Below are positions 27,819-37,800 of a DNA stretch of 64,000 nucleotides, in pieces. The stretch's first letter is position 1. Each line of letters begins with the position of its first letter. Source of the stretch: Rothia nasimurium (lineage in GTDB: Bacteria; Actinomycetota; Actinomycetes; Actinomycetales; Micrococcaceae); the NCBI RefSeq assembly GCF_014217215.1, contig NZ_CP056080.1, forward strand, positions 434,001 through 498,000. The letters are read 5' to 3'. The notes beneath the pieces were generated by a model, which was given only the letters and a program-made list of their open reading frames with translations, was not told where the DNA came from and searched no databases. Both the position numbers and the translations under genes were made by a program.

Positions 27819-28559
27819 ACTACATCACCACGCATCTACGTCTACGGCTCCTGCGTCGCTCGAGACACCGTTGCAGCCCTCCCCGCTGGAACCTACACCC
27901 TGGCAGGCTACACCGCCCGCCACTCCGTGCTGTCCGAAGGCAGCGACGCCAGTGAAAAACTACCGGCCAGCCTCGGTCTTAACTCAGCCTTCCAAGAGCG
28001 CATGGTCCGTGACGACTGGGCAGGTACCCCCCTCGAACAACTCTTCACACGAGCCAACACCATCGACCTGTTTCTCTGGGACCTCACCGACGAACGTCAC
28101 GGCGTGCACTGGTTCATGAGCGGAGAAATCATCACCCGCTCCATCGATCTCATTCATTCACAGCCAGCTCTCGATGCTCTTGAACCCCACACCCACGTGC
28201 CCTTCGGGAGCGACACCCACTTTGAAGGCTGGTGCGAGAAGACCGATGCCTTCGTCAACAGGCTCCGGGATACCGGCCTGTTAGATCGCACCCGCCTGCT
28301 ACGCATCAACTGGGCTGAAACAACCCCCGACGGGCAGCCCACGCCCGCCTCAATGGGGCTCAGCGCCCCCGAAGCAAACCGGCTCTACGCCCGCTACTAC
28401 GAGCACCTAGCTGCTGCCGGCGTCCGCACCATCACCGTGCCCGCCAACATCACCTACGCAGACCCCAACCACCGCTGGGGCCTAGCCCCCTTCCACTACA
28501 CCCCTGAGGTATACCGACATGTCATCGACCAGCTCAGGGCAGAAGGCTATCGGGTTTAA
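27816..28559 (+). CDS. DUF6270 protein, apparent CTG start
   Basis: 247 residues if started at CTG 27816. The N-terminus RIYVYGSCVARDTVAALP carries the GSC motif of DUF6270, a family of SGNH-hydrolase-like proteins found in glycan loci; the motif is lost if the first standard start (GTG 27927) is used. The end has the matching NITYADPNHRWGLAPFHYTP block, which could supply the catalytic Asp/His. WDLTDERHGVHW lies between. The role may be transfer or removal of an acyl group on the glycan, inferred from fold and context. Last gene of the cluster, high GC again. Confidence 0.7.
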   Translation: MTTSPRIYVYGSCVARDTVAALPAGTYTLAGYTARHSVLSEGSDASEKLPASLGLNSAFQERMVRDDWAGTPLEQLFTRANTIDLFLWDLTDERHGVHWFMSGEIITRSIDLIHSQPALDALEPHTHVPFGSDTHFEGWCEKTDAFVNRLRDTGLLDRTRLLRINWAETTPDGQPTPASMGLSAPEANRLYARYYEHLAAAGVRTITVPANITYADPNHRWGLAPFHYTPEVYRHVIDQLRAEGYRV

Positions 28560-28613
28560 ACTACAGCGCTAGAGAAAAACAAAACCTGCACCCCGGCCTT
28601 TCTCCACATGAAA

Positions 28614-28670
28614 GTGGCGCTGGTTGCCATATGCAATGCTCTTGGCACTACATACGGCAACCAGCGCCAC
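28614..28670. terminator. Long inverted repeat between the DUF6270 gene and purM
   Basis: GTGGCGCTGGTTGCCATATG (28614-28633) and CATACGGCAACCAGCGCCAC (28651-28670) pair at 19 of 20 positions. It sits between convergent genes and probably stops transcription from both sides; neither side has a clear T tail. Confidence 0.6.
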
Positions 28671-28735
28671 AGTCAAGGGGGAAGCGCCTCAGGCCCGGCT
28701 GCGAGCCCCGGCAGACGCTATAACGTAAGCCCTAC

Positions 28736-29878
28736 TTACTTGTAGGAGCCCAGCAGCACCGCCGCGCCGCCGTCCACGCCCTTAGCACCCTGCACGTAGT
28801 CGGGGTTGCTCTTATACTCGCCAGAATCCTTCTGCACGGTGCCCAGCACCCACGACGGCAGGCCTCGCTTATTCAGGCGCTCAACAGCCGCATCAGCAAC
28901 AGACGGGTCAACCACAGCAATCATGCCCACACCCAGGTTCAGGGTACGTTCCAGATCAGCCTGGGGCACAGACCCCAGCTCACCAATCAGCTTGAAAATA
29001 GCGGGAATCTCCCAGGTAGAACGCTCCACCACACCCACAGTGCCCACGGGCAGTACACGGGCCAGGTTAGCGGCCAAACCACCACCGGTCACATGCGAGA
29101 AGCCGCGCACACCCGAACCGGTCTGGCCGTCCTCACCATTCACGGGGAAAGCCTCAATCAAATCCAGGCAGTCAGCGGTGTAAATGCGGGTGGGCTCCAG
29201 CAACTCCTCGCCCAGGGTACGGCCCAGCTCAGCCACCTCACGCTCGTACTCCCAGCCAGCAACCGAAAGCACCTTACGCACCAGGGAATAGCCGTTGGAG
29301 TGAATACCGCTTGATGCCATAGCAATCAGCACATCGCCCTCGCGCACGCGGTCGGGCCCCAGCAGCTCGTCGGCCTCGACGATGCCGGTAGCGGCACCTG
29401 CCACGTCGTACTCGTCCTCAGCCAACAGACCGGGGTGCTCAGCGGTTTCGCCACCCACCAGGGCTGTACCAGCCAGGGAACAGCCCTCAGCCACACCGCG
29501 CACAATATCGGCAATGCGCTCGGGCACCACCTTGCCGGTGGCAATGTAGTCGGTCATAAAGAGGGGGCGGGCACCGGTCACCACGATGTCATCAACGACC
29601 ATACCCACCAGGTCATGACCAATGGTGTGGTGGATATCGAGCTTCTGGGCAATTGCCACCTTAGTACCCACACCATCGGTGGAAGTCGCCAGGTAGGGCT
29701 TACGGTAATCCTTGAGCACAGACAGGTCAAAGAGGCCAGCAAAGCCACCCACACCGCCAACCACACCGGCCCCGTGAGTTGCCTTGACGGCGTCCTTCAT
29801 TAGCTCAACAGCGCGGTCGCCCGCCTCAACATCTACACCAGCCGAAGCGTAGGTAACTGCGTTCTGGTTCTCGCTCAT
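28736..29878 (-). CDS. purM: Phosphoribosylformylglycinamidine cyclo-ligase (AIR synthetase)
   Basis: 380 residues. It makes AIR from FGAM with ATP in purine synthesis. Motifs: TYASAGVDVEAGDRAVELMK near the start, GGVGGFAGLF, STDGVGTKVAIAQKLD, GHDLVGMVVDDIVVTGARPL, ALVGGETAEHPG and SSGIHSNGYSLVRKV, all typical. Its ATG directly follows the purF stop, so the two are translationally coupled in a purF-purM operon. Confidence 0.97.
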   Translation of the reverse strand: MSENQNAVTYASAGVDVEAGDRAVELMKDAVKATHGAGVVGGVGGFAGLFDLSVLKDYRKPYLATSTDGVGTKVAIAQKLDIHHTIGHDLVGMVVDDIVVTGARPLFMTDYIATGKVVPERIADIVRGVAEGCSLAGTALVGGETAEHPGLLAEDEYDVAGAATGIVEADELLGPDRVREGDVLIAMASSGIHSNGYSLVRKVLSVAGWEYEREVAELGRTLGEELLEPTRIYTADCLDLIEAFPVNGEDGQTGSGVRGFSHVTGGGLAANLARVLPVGTVGVVERSTWEIPAIFKLIGELGSVPQADLERTLNLGVGMIAVVDPSVADAAVERLNKRGLPSWVLGTVQKDSGEYKSNPDYVQGAKGVDGGAAVLLGSYK

Positions 29879-31606
29879 TTAGCGGGCCTCTCGGTCAGTG
29901 CCGGTAGAATCGGCAGGAATCGTATCTTGGGGAAGGACTAAATCTTCAAGGTCTGAATCGGGGCCAGGCTCACAAGAGCCGGTGCCCGATGACGCCGCCG
30001 GGGCACCATCAAACTTGTGCTCCAGCGCCTCGGTGCCGGGGCGGGTTTCAATAGACACCGCCTTGGCCTTAGAAGGCTTATGGGCAACAGGACGCTCCAC
30101 CGTCACCTCAGCCGCAGTACCGGCCAGCGGGCCCCCCTTGGAATCATCAAAGATGGACTTGCCGCGGCGGTCTTCGCTGGGTAGCTCGATGGGGTACTTG
30201 CCGGTAAAGCAGGCGGTGCACAGGCGCTCGCGCGGCTGCTCGGTAGCGGCAATCATGCCCTCTTCTGAGATGAAGCCCAGGGAATCTGCACCCAGCGACT
30301 TACCGATCTCTTCAATGGTCAGCCCGTTAGCAATCAGCTCGGAGCGCGAGGCAAAGTCAATACCGTAGAAGCAGGGCCACTTGACCGGCGGGGACGAAAT
30401 CCGCACGTGGACCTCTTTCGCACCTGCCTCTCGCAGCATACGGACCAGGGCGCGCTGGGTGTTACCGCGAACGATAGAATCGTCAATCACGACCAGACGC
30501 TTACCCTCCACTACGGAGCGCAGGGGGTTGAGCTTGAGCCTAATGCCCAGCTGACGGATGGTTTGCGAGGGCTGAATGAAGGTGCGGCCCACATAGGCGT
30601 TCTTCACCAGGCCGTTGCCGAAGGGAATGCCCGATTCCTCAGCGTAACCAATCGCCGCCGGGGTGCCAGACTCGGGGGTGGGCATGACCAGGTCAGCTTC
30701 TACCTGGTGCTCACGGGCCAGCTGACGCCCCATCTCAACACGGGATTCGTAGACACTGCGGCCCGAAATCGTGGTGTCGGGGCGGGCCAGGTAGACGTAC
30801 TCAAAGACGCAACCGGCGGGTTTGGCTTCGGCGAAGCGCTGGGAGCGCAGGCCGTCCTCATCGATAGTGATGAACTCACCGGGCTCTACCTCGCGCACGA
30901 AGGAGGCACCGACGATGTCGAGAGCAGCGGTTTCTGAGGCGATAACCCATCCGCGGTCAAGACGGCCCAAGACCAGCGGACGCACGCCCTGGGGGTCGCG
31001 CGCAGCGTAGAGGGTGTGCTCGTCCATGAAGACCAGGCAGAAAGCACCTGAGAGAGTGGGGAGCAGATCGAGGGCGGCCTCTTCGAGGCTGTCAAAGTCG
31101 TGGTCCTTGAGCAGGGCCGTGACCAGGGCGGTGTCGGTGGTGTTGCCCTGGGCGAGTTCGCCGCGTTCGGGGCGCTTACCGCCGTTCTTGGCTAGCAGGC
31201 GGTCGTAGAGGTCAGCCGAGTTAACCAGGTTGCCGTTGTGGGCCAGGGCGAGCGTGCCGTGGGGGGTGTCGCCCAGGGTCGGCTGCGCGTTCTGCCAGAT
31301 GTTGCCACCGGTGGTGGAGTAGCGGCAGTGACCCACCGCCATATGGCCGGTCATTGAGTTGAGAGTGGCCTCATCAAACACCTGGGATACCAGGCCAATA
31401 TCTTTGTAGACGTTCAGGTGTTTGCCGTCGCTGGTGGCGATACCGGCTGACTCCTGGCCACGGTGCTGCAGGGCGTAGAGGCCGTAGTAGGTGAGCTTAG
31501 CGATATCTTCGCCGGGGGCCCATACACCAAAGACACCGCATTCGTCTTTAGGACCGTGATCAACGGGGTCAAGGTCGAAGGATAGTTTTCCGTCAGGACG
31601 AGCCAA
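29879..31606 (-). CDS. purF: Amidophosphoribosyltransferase
   Basis: 575 residues, first enzyme of purine synthesis (PRPP plus glutamine to phosphoribosylamine). A propeptide of about 22 residues precedes the nucleophile Cys in KDECGVFGVW, so N-terminal processing is expected. PRPP loop VVIDDSIVRGNTQRALV near residue 377. Cysteines in AGCVFEYVYLARPD, PCFYGIDFASR and LCTACFTGKYP match the 4Fe-4S ligands of Bacillus-type PurF. The last 70 residues are a low-complexity acidic tail not part of the enzyme core. Confidence 0.97.
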   Translation of the reverse strand: MARPDGKLSFDLDPVDHGPKDECGVFGVWAPGEDIAKLTYYGLYALQHRGQESAGIATSDGKHLNVYKDIGLVSQVFDEATLNSMTGHMAVGHCRYSTTGGNIWQNAQPTLGDTPHGTLALAHNGNLVNSADLYDRLLAKNGGKRPERGELAQGNTTDTALVTALLKDHDFDSLEEAALDLLPTLSGAFCLVFMDEHTLYAARDPQGVRPLVLGRLDRGWVIASETAALDIVGASFVREVEPGEFITIDEDGLRSQRFAEAKPAGCVFEYVYLARPDTTISGRSVYESRVEMGRQLAREHQVEADLVMPTPESGTPAAIGYAEESGIPFGNGLVKNAYVGRTFIQPSQTIRQLGIRLKLNPLRSVVEGKRLVVIDDSIVRGNTQRALVRMLREAGAKEVHVRISSPPVKWPCFYGIDFASRSELIANGLTIEEIGKSLGADSLGFISEEGMIAATEQPRERLCTACFTGKYPIELPSEDRRGKSIFDDSKGGPLAGTAAEVTVERPVAHKPSKAKAVSIETRPGTEALEHKFDGAPAASSGTGSCEPGPDSDLEDLVLPQDTIPADSTGTDREAR

Positions 31607-31761
31607 GGTGGTTTTCCGTCTCTTGTTGTGGGGTGGTTATCTCGCCGTGTAGCGTGGGGTAGCGCACGTGAGCGAGCGAACATATCAAGTGTACCTGCCC
31701 GATAGGCTACTGATAAGTAAAGCCCACCGTGTGAACGTTTCTGCTCACGGGTGGGCTTGGC

Positions 31762-32133
31762 TTAGTCTTTCTGGCTGACAGCTCGGTAGGTGGTGGTGCG
31801 CTTGGCTGAGCGCCTATCGATGAGCAGGGCTACTACGATGGCGGCGGCGGTGCAGAAGGCCCCGAAGATAACGGCCATCACGCCGTAGATTGCACCGAAA
31901 GTATAGTTGGGATTCTCGGGGCCGAGGGCGGTCACAACGAAAGCGACAATGAGGCCGATGAGCAGCCCGGTTATAGCAAAGGCCGGTAGGGACGGGGCGC
32001 GGCGCACCGTCAGGTTGGCACGGTCAGGCGCGGACGCCGGCGCAAAGTGCTGGCCGGGGGCTGCCTGCTTCTCAACCTCGGTGAGAGGAGCAGCAGGTTC
32101 GGTGGGGCGACGGAATCTCGACAGGATGCTCAT
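31762..32133 (-). CDS. Small membrane protein upstream of purF
   Basis: About 123 residues. Basic N-terminus (MSILSRFRRPTEP), a polar stretch to about 55, two hydrophobic segments (AFAITGLLIGLIVAFVVTAL and GAIYGVMAVIFGAFCTAAAI, VVALLI) and a basic C-terminus RRSAKRTTTYRAVSQKD. Function not recognised. The ATG at 32133 is chosen as the first start with AAGG upstream. Same strand as purF, with about 155 bases between. Confidence 0.65.
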   Translation of the reverse strand: MSILSRFRRPTEPAAPLTEVEKQAAPGQHFAPASAPDRANLTVRRAPSLPAFAITGLLIGLIVAFVVTALGPENPNYTFGAIYGVMAVIFGAFCTAAAIVVALLIDRRSAKRTTTYRAVSQKD

Positions 32134-32159
32134 AACTACTAACCTTACCAAGGCTAGGT

Positions 32160-33266
32160 TTATAAATCGTCTGTGGTCTGTGCTAACTCTAAAGCATGGA
32201 GAGACGTATACCTTTGACTTTGTGTATAGGCACTTCCTCGACCGTGACGCTCGTGTTTGATGGGATGGCTAAGGGTTCGGTGCTCACCATGGGGAGGTTT
32301 TTCGTTGGGCGATGAAAGGATAAATACCTGATAACGGCCGCCATCCCAGCCAGCAGCTCGAGCAGCCATGATAGCGTTGCCAAGTTTGCGTTCATTTCGG
32401 TTGTTGCTTGCCATGAGCTGCTCCGCGTGTTCTTCGGTCCACAGCACATCATCACGTTTAAATTTAATCCGGGCTATTTCAGGCTTAATCTCTTTTTCAG
32501 AGTAAAAGGCCATATAGTTGACGTCTTTGAAGGATCTTCCTGCCTGACACACGTAAATATGGTGGTCGCAGTAAAGAGGCCAGGCATCTTTCCCCGCTAC
32601 TACAACGGTGTCTTCTGAGCTTACGGGCTTTTCTGCGTAGATAGCATGCACTCTCGATACAGATCGCATCCAGTTCTCGAACTGTGGGTCAATGTACCCA
32701 GCCAATTTAAAGATTCTTGTAACTTCAAAGAGAATGTCCGTATTAAGTAGAGAATCGTGGTGGGCAATCCTATTTCTAAATTTCCTTACAGCTTCCAACT
32801 CGACAGCGACAGACTTACGTTTCCCTTGATACGCATACGGAAATGCTTTATGCAGGCACTTTTTCCATAACTCATCGTATTTGCTTCCCAGTAGCCCGGA
32901 CCAGAAGCCAAAAGAAAGAGATGCTGAAATCTGATCCCGGTTATTTTGATGTACTTCAGGAAGCCGGTTCCGCCCTGTTGCTATCATTTCAGCAATGTGA
33001 TGATTGATGAGTGGCTGTGAAAAAATCCACGGGACGCTTGAGGGGCTCTGTTCGTGGTATTCCCTGAGGGCCTTATCTATGGAATTACGCACCCCTACTT
33101 CAAGGTAGGCAATCAGCTCAAAGCAGGTGCTCGCCATGCGATGGATCCAGGCGTAAAGTTCCAGCGCTTCTGGAGCTGAAGCTGTTTGTGCTCTGTAAGG
33201 CGAGAGACGTGGTTCGGAGAGAAGCTCCAAAATTTTTGTAATGTCCATCTCATTTTTATCCGGCAT
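32160..33266 (-). CDS. Abi-family protein with HEPN RxxxxH motif, candidate phage-defence factor
   Basis: 368 residues, AT-rich compared with its neighbours. The first 210 match Abi_2/AbiD-F proteins: KILELLSEPRLSPYR at the N-terminus, ELIAYLEVGVRNSIDKALRE, LSFGFWSGLLGSKYDELWKK, and the HEPN active-site motif in RKFRNRIAHHDSLL (R-x4-H, about residues 165-178). HEPN Abi proteins are RNases that stop growth on phage infection. The C-terminal 150 residues hold no family I recognise. Start 33266 (ATG) or 33248. The position between two housekeeping genes and the low GC suggest insertion by transfer. Confidence 0.78.
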   Translation of the reverse strand: MPDKNEMDITKILELLSEPRLSPYRAQTASAPEALELYAWIHRMASTCFELIAYLEVGVRNSIDKALREYHEQSPSSVPWIFSQPLINHHIAEMIATGRNRLPEVHQNNRDQISASLSFGFWSGLLGSKYDELWKKCLHKAFPYAYQGKRKSVAVELEAVRKFRNRIAHHDSLLNTDILFEVTRIFKLAGYIDPQFENWMRSVSRVHAIYAEKPVSSEDTVVVAGKDAWPLYCDHHIYVCQAGRSFKDVNYMAFYSEKEIKPEIARIKFKRDDVLWTEEHAEQLMASNNRNERKLGNAIMAARAAGWDGGRYQVFILSSPNEKPPHGEHRTLSHPIKHERHGRGSAYTQSQRYTSLHALELAQTTDDL

Positions 33267-33270
33267 GTGT

Positions 33271-33284
33271 TCATGCTAGCATGA
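33271..33284. promoter_or_regulatory. Palindrome at the abi gene promoter
   Basis: TCATGCTAGCATGA is a perfect 14-base palindrome 5-18 bases upstream of the abi start. It could be an autoregulatory site; no ribosome-binding site is visible there. Confidence 0.3.
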
Positions 33285-33292
33285 GTGTGAAC

Positions 33293-33341
33293 GCCCCGGT
33301 GCGGCCTCTGCCTTGAGTAAGCTCCCGGGGCTTTTATTTTT
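33293..33341 (+). terminator. Plus-strand terminator-like hairpin upstream of abi
   Basis: GCCCCGG (33293-33299) and CCGGGGC (33325-33331) followed by TTTTATTTTT. It is oriented on the plus strand although the genes on both sides run minus, so its target is unclear. Confidence 0.4.
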
Positions 33342-33735
33342 AAAGAAGTGGCAGATAGTCGCTCAGATCTGCCCGTAACCCGGACGCCGAAATCGCGGGG
33401 GCGGCACTCTGCCAGCTGACATAACCCAGCGCGATAGCGCACCAGGTCAGCGGGTCTGTCTCAACAACATTGGGCGGGGTGCCACGGGTATGCCGTGGCC
33501 CGGCGATACACTGGGCCACCCCCATGGGCGGCACCCGCACCTCCACAGAATTACCCGGCGCAAGAGTCGCCAGCTCCTCGAGCAGAAAACGGACGGACGC
33601 CGCCCGCACGCTCCGGGGCAGGGCAGCGAAAGCCGCCGCGCGGGCGTCCTCACCCTCTGTACCCTCAAAAACCTGCCGTACCTGGGCAAGGGCGGCGAGG
33701 CCGTCCGCCTCGGTAATTTTGCGGCGAATCGCCAT
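33340..33735 (-). CDS. Sterol-carrier-like family protein (bacterial SCP)
   Basis: 131 residues. The C-terminal block [20 protein letters not shown] followed by [28 protein letters not shown] is the hallmark of small actinobacterial SCP-like proteins encoded near purF (as in mycobacteria). The fold has an apolar cleft, but no sterol or lipid ligand is implied by the sequence. Its ATG overlaps the stop of the asparaginase gene by one base, so the two are coupled. Confidence 0.8.
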   Translation of the reverse strand: MAIRRKITEADGLAALAQVRQVFEGTEGEDARAAAFAALPRSVRAASVRFLLEELATLAPGNSVEVRVPPMGVAQCIAGPRHTRGTPPNVVETDPLTWCAIALGYVSWQSAAPAISASGLRADLSDYLPLL

Positions 33736-34733
33736 TAGAGCAGCCCCTCAAAAGCCGCACCGGGCTCGATAGAACCCACGGGCTTCCCGCCACCGGTGAT
33801 GGGGAAGGTCGTGGCCTCAACCGCCCGGTCAGCGACCCCGCCCTCAAGAAAACCTGCGGCCTGGAGTGCCCGCACCGCGGTCAGGGAAGCAGCCCTGTTA
33901 GAGCCGTCAAGTATCTTCAGCGCCACCGATGCGCCAGAGCGCAACCCAATAGCCAGCAAACCCTCAGCCCCGCGCTTAACCACAGCGTCGAGAGTCTCAG
34001 CCAGCACCGTATCGGAGCCGCCCGTAGCGTGGACGTACTCGGGGTAATCCACCATAGCCGTAGCGACGGTGGCTGCGCGGGCATCAGCTGTGATGTTCTC
34101 AACCGCCGATCCCAGAGTGGAATAGGCCCGGGCAAGGCCCACCAGCGAGGTAGCAGCAACAGGGGCACCGCACCCGTCCACGGTCACATGCTGGGGAGTT
34201 TCACCCGTGAACTCCTCAATAGTCTGAAGTACCAACTCCTGCAGGGGGTGGCGCGGGTCGGTGTAGTTATCTGTCGACCAGCCCGACTTCACGCAGCCCC
34301 ACAGAAAGGCCGCGTGCTTACCGGAACAGTTAAAAGCCAGACGCTGCTTTTCGTGGCCAGCCCTTACCAGGGCGTGGTAACTGGGCTCATCAGCAGGCCA
34401 AGCAGGTGGGCAGAGTAGGGCATCAGCGGTCAGCCCGGCCTCAGCCAGCACCGACTGGGCAACCTTCATATGCTCAAAAGAACCGGTATGAGAACCGGCA
34501 GCCAGCGCAATCTGGGCCCCCTGTAGCTCAGCCCCCGCGTTCATCGACGCAATAGCCTGCAAGGGTTTGAGCGCCGAACGGGCATAGACCAGAGCCTCGG
34601 GGGTCCCCAGGCTCAAGGCGGTAGAACCGTCGGGCGCCAGTACGACCAGCGACCCCACATGGCGGGACTCGATAAAGTCACCACGGGTGACGACTGCCAG
34701 CTCTGCTGCCTGCTGCGCGGTAAAAGTCTGCAT
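33735..34733 (-). CDS. L-asparaginase II family protein
   Basis: About 332 residues of the asparaginase II family (PF06089), which deamidates asparagine. Visible family blocks: [18 protein letters not shown] near the N-terminus, [64 protein letters not shown] and [13 protein letters not shown]. Cytoplasmic, no signal peptide. The ATG at 34733 is preferred over GTG 34739. First gene of an asparaginase-SCP operon; upstream lies a nested palindromic repeat. Confidence 0.9.
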   Translation of the reverse strand: MQTFTAQQAAELAVVTRGDFIESRHVGSLVVLAPDGSTALSLGTPEALVYARSALKPLQAIASMNAGAELQGAQIALAAGSHTGSFEHMKVAQSVLAEAGLTADALLCPPAWPADEPSYHALVRAGHEKQRLAFNCSGKHAAFLWGCVKSGWSTDNYTDPRHPLQELVLQTIEEFTGETPQHVTVDGCGAPVAATSLVGLARAYSTLGSAVENITADARAATVATAMVDYPEYVHATGGSDTVLAETLDAVVKRGAEGLLAIGLRSGASVALKILDGSNRAASLTAVRALQAAGFLEGGVADRAVEATTFPITGGGKPVGSIEPGAAFEGLL

Positions 34734-34774
34734 GCCCACCAGTCTACTGGGTAGCCACTAGCGCTGAAACGAGC

Positions 34775-34841
34775 GATGCCCGCACTTATTCTGATTCATC
34801 CGCAACTAGTTGCGGGTTTTTTCAGAATAAATGCGGGCATC
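34775..34841. repeat. Nested palindromic repeat, copy 1
   Basis: Outer arms GATGCCCGCACTTATTCTGA (34775-34794) and TCAGAATAAATGCGGGCATC (34822-34841) pair at 19 of 20 positions and enclose a perfect palindrome CCGCAACTAGTTGCGG (34800-34815) followed by GTTTTTT. A second copy at 38749-38808 keeps both layers. The T run makes the inner stem terminator-like on the plus strand. Confidence 0.85.
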
Positions 34842-34883
34842 TACCGACTGGCCTTGCGAGATGAGCCGGGTGCGGCGTCCTCG

Positions 34884-37800
34884 CTACTGCTCTTTCTGCT
34901 GCTCAGAAAGAGCATTGAGCGCCTCGCGGGCCGCGCGGGCAGCTCGCTGCGCCTCAACCTGGGCCTCGTCTTCCGCTGCTAGAGCCTGGTCGGCAGCAAT
35001 CACAGCGGCCTGGGCCAGAGCACGCGTGGACTCAACCGCCACAACCTGGGTGGGACTGACCGGGCGCTCCGGCGCGGACGCCGGTTGCTGAGTGGGTGCA
35101 GGGGCTATCACTTCGTGCCGAGCGTCTTCCACCGGCGCGGACGTCCGCGCTTCAGGAGGTGCCGGGGCAGCCTCTTCCTCCTGGGTCCGAGCTTCGAGCT
35201 TGGTGCCTTCAACGTCCAGGTCGGGGAGCAGGCGGTCGAGCCAGGCCGGGATCCACCATGCCTTTTCACCCAGCAGGTACATGAGCGCCGGAATCAGGGT
35301 CATGCGCACGACGAAGGCGTCCAGCAGAACGCCGACCGCCAGCACGAAGCCGATGGAAGCAATCATGGGGTCACCGGAGAAGACGAAGCCGATAAAGACA
35401 CCGGCCATAATCAGCGCCGCAGCGGTGACCACGCGGGCGCCGTGATGGTAGCCCACGACAACCGAGGTCTTAGCCCCGCGACCGTGCGAGTAGGCCTCTC
35501 GCATGCCCGAGACCAGGAAGAGCTGGTAGTCCATGGCCAAGCCGAAGAGAATACCCACAGCCAGAATCGGCAGGAAGGCAAGCAACGGGCCGGGGGTTGA
35601 AACATTGAAGAGCTCAGCAACCCAGCCCCACTGGAATACAGCCGTGGTCGCACCGAGCGCTGCCAGCAGGGAGAAGAGGAAGCCCAGGGTGGCGGTGACC
35701 GGTACCAGAATGGAGCGGAACACCAGAATCAGCACCAGCAGCGACAGGCCCATGACCAGCGCAACGTACACCGGCAGAACCTCAGCCAGGTTCTGGGCAA
35801 TATCAACGGCCATTGCGGTCTGACCGGTGACGCCGAAGGTCACCTCACCATTATCGGTTGAGAGGGTCATATGACGCAGGGTGTGCACCAGGTCGGTGGT
35901 CGACTGGGCGTTGGGGCCCTCGTCGGGAATCACCTGGTAGAGCAGGGCGGAGTTGTCGTCAGAGATCATGGCAGGAATGACGGCTGAAACATCGCTCTGA
36001 TCCAGAAGATCCTGGCCCACCTCAACCTGCAGAGCCTTAGCCTGTTCCTCGGTGGTTCCCTCGGGCAGGCGGGCCGCTACCACGATGGGGCCGTTCTGAC
36101 CCTCACCAAACTTGTCGGCAATCGTGGTGTACGAGATGTAGGCAGCTGAATCCGTGGTTTGAGAGGCACCGGTCGGCAGGCCCAAACGCATATCGGTCAC
36201 AGGCAGGGCGACAGCACCCAGCGCCAGAACCACAGCGGCAACGGTAGCAATCGGCTTCTTCAGAATCAGGCCGATCCAGCCGCGGTGGGCCTCCTCGTGG
36301 TCAGCCGCCGCCTGCTTAGCCTCCGCCCGAATGAAAGCCGCCTGGGCATCGTCCTCACTGGCAGCCTGAGCGCCAGCCGCAATTTTTGCCCGCTGCTTTT
36401 TGCTCAGGACGCGCTCACCCAGCAGGGACATCACGGCGGGGGAGAGGGTGGTGGCTACTGCCACGGCAACAGCAACCGCAAAGGCACCGGCGTTACCCAT
36501 CACGCCCAGGAAGGGGATACCCACGACATTCAGGCCCAGCAGAGCGATGATAACGGTGGCACCGGCGAAGAAGACCGCGCCGCCGGAGGTACCGGTGGCC
36601 AAGGCGATGGACTCCTTTACGTTCATTCCCTTAGCCAGGTTGGTGCGGTGGCGGTTCAGAATGAAGAGGGTGTAGTCGATACCCACAGCCAGACCCAGCA
36701 TGGTGCCCAGGGTGGGAGTAGTGGAGGTCATCTCGATGACGCTCGAGAGCGACAGGACGGCCAGGGCCGAGGTACCCACGCCAATAATCGCCATGATAAC
36801 CGGCAGCCCGGCAGCCACCAGGGTGCCCAGCATCAGGAAGAGGACGATAAAGGCAATGCCGATGCCGATAGCCTCAGCGGTCGCATTCATCTCAGGCTCA
36901 ACACCCTGCATGTACTGGTCGTAGGTGACGGTCAGGCCGTTATCGGACAGCACGTTGAGTTTCTGCTGAGCCGCATCGAGGGTTTCAGCGGGAATAGAGC
37001 CGGTCTCGGCATCGAAGGTAACAGAGATAATAGCGGTGGAGTTATCCTCAGAAATCGCAACACCGCTCTCGGACATCTGCAGCAGGCCAGCATTCTGCTC
37101 GATAGTGCTCTTACCACTCTCTAACTGAGAACGGGAATCTTCAAGCTGGGCAAGACCGGCTTCATAGTCGGCTCGACCCTGATCAAGCTGGGCCTGAGCC
37201 TCTTCCAGCTGGGTACGGCCCTGATTGAGCTGCTCAGCGGTAGCGTCCAGCTGAGCCCGCTGGGCATCAAGCTGAGCCTGCTGGCCGTTAAGCTCACCAA
37301 AAGCCTCAGGTGGAGCATCCTCACCCTCAAGACGGCTACGGGCCTCGTTCAGCTGATTCTGGGCGTCCTCAAGCTGGGCGTAGCCCTCATCGAGCTGCTG
37401 CTGACCAGACTCAAGCTCAGCCCTGCGGGAATCAAGCTCAGCCTGCCCCGAATCCAACTGGGCCTTAGCGTCATCAAGCTGCGCCTGGCCGTCCGCAAGC
37501 TGCTGCTCACCCCCGCTCAACTCAGCCTGACCCGCATCAAGCTGCGCCTGGCCGTCCGCAAGCTGCTGAGCTATAGCAAAGGGATCGGTGGCGCTATCAA
37601 CGCCCTCAACGGTCTCGGCCTCAGCAACGGCGCTCGCCACAGCAGCCTTCTGCTCATCGGTGAAGGCTGAGCCGTCCTCGGTCTGCACAATGGCAGAACC
37701 GGTACCGGCATTGAGATTCAGGTTGAAGGTATCGGTCAGCTCTTCCTGAACCAGCTGCGCCTCGGTACCAGGAATAGTGATGGAATCGGTTAGCTCGCCC

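Noticed and set aside
13812-35150. The perfect palindrome GCGCGGACGTCCGCGC occurs at 13812-13827 and 35135-35150, and GCGGACG/CGTCCGC recurs throughout the window, hinting at a functional motif.
   Set aside because: A rough count of about 28 heptamers is only modestly above what a GC-rich sequence of this length would give, the second palindrome lies inside a coding region, and no consistent position or orientation is seen.
36159-37124. A long plus-strand open frame (321 codons) opposite the MMPL gene.
   Set aside because: Gly/Gln/His-rich translation typical of an antisense shadow of GC-rich coding DNA; the minus-strand MMPL frame is unambiguous.
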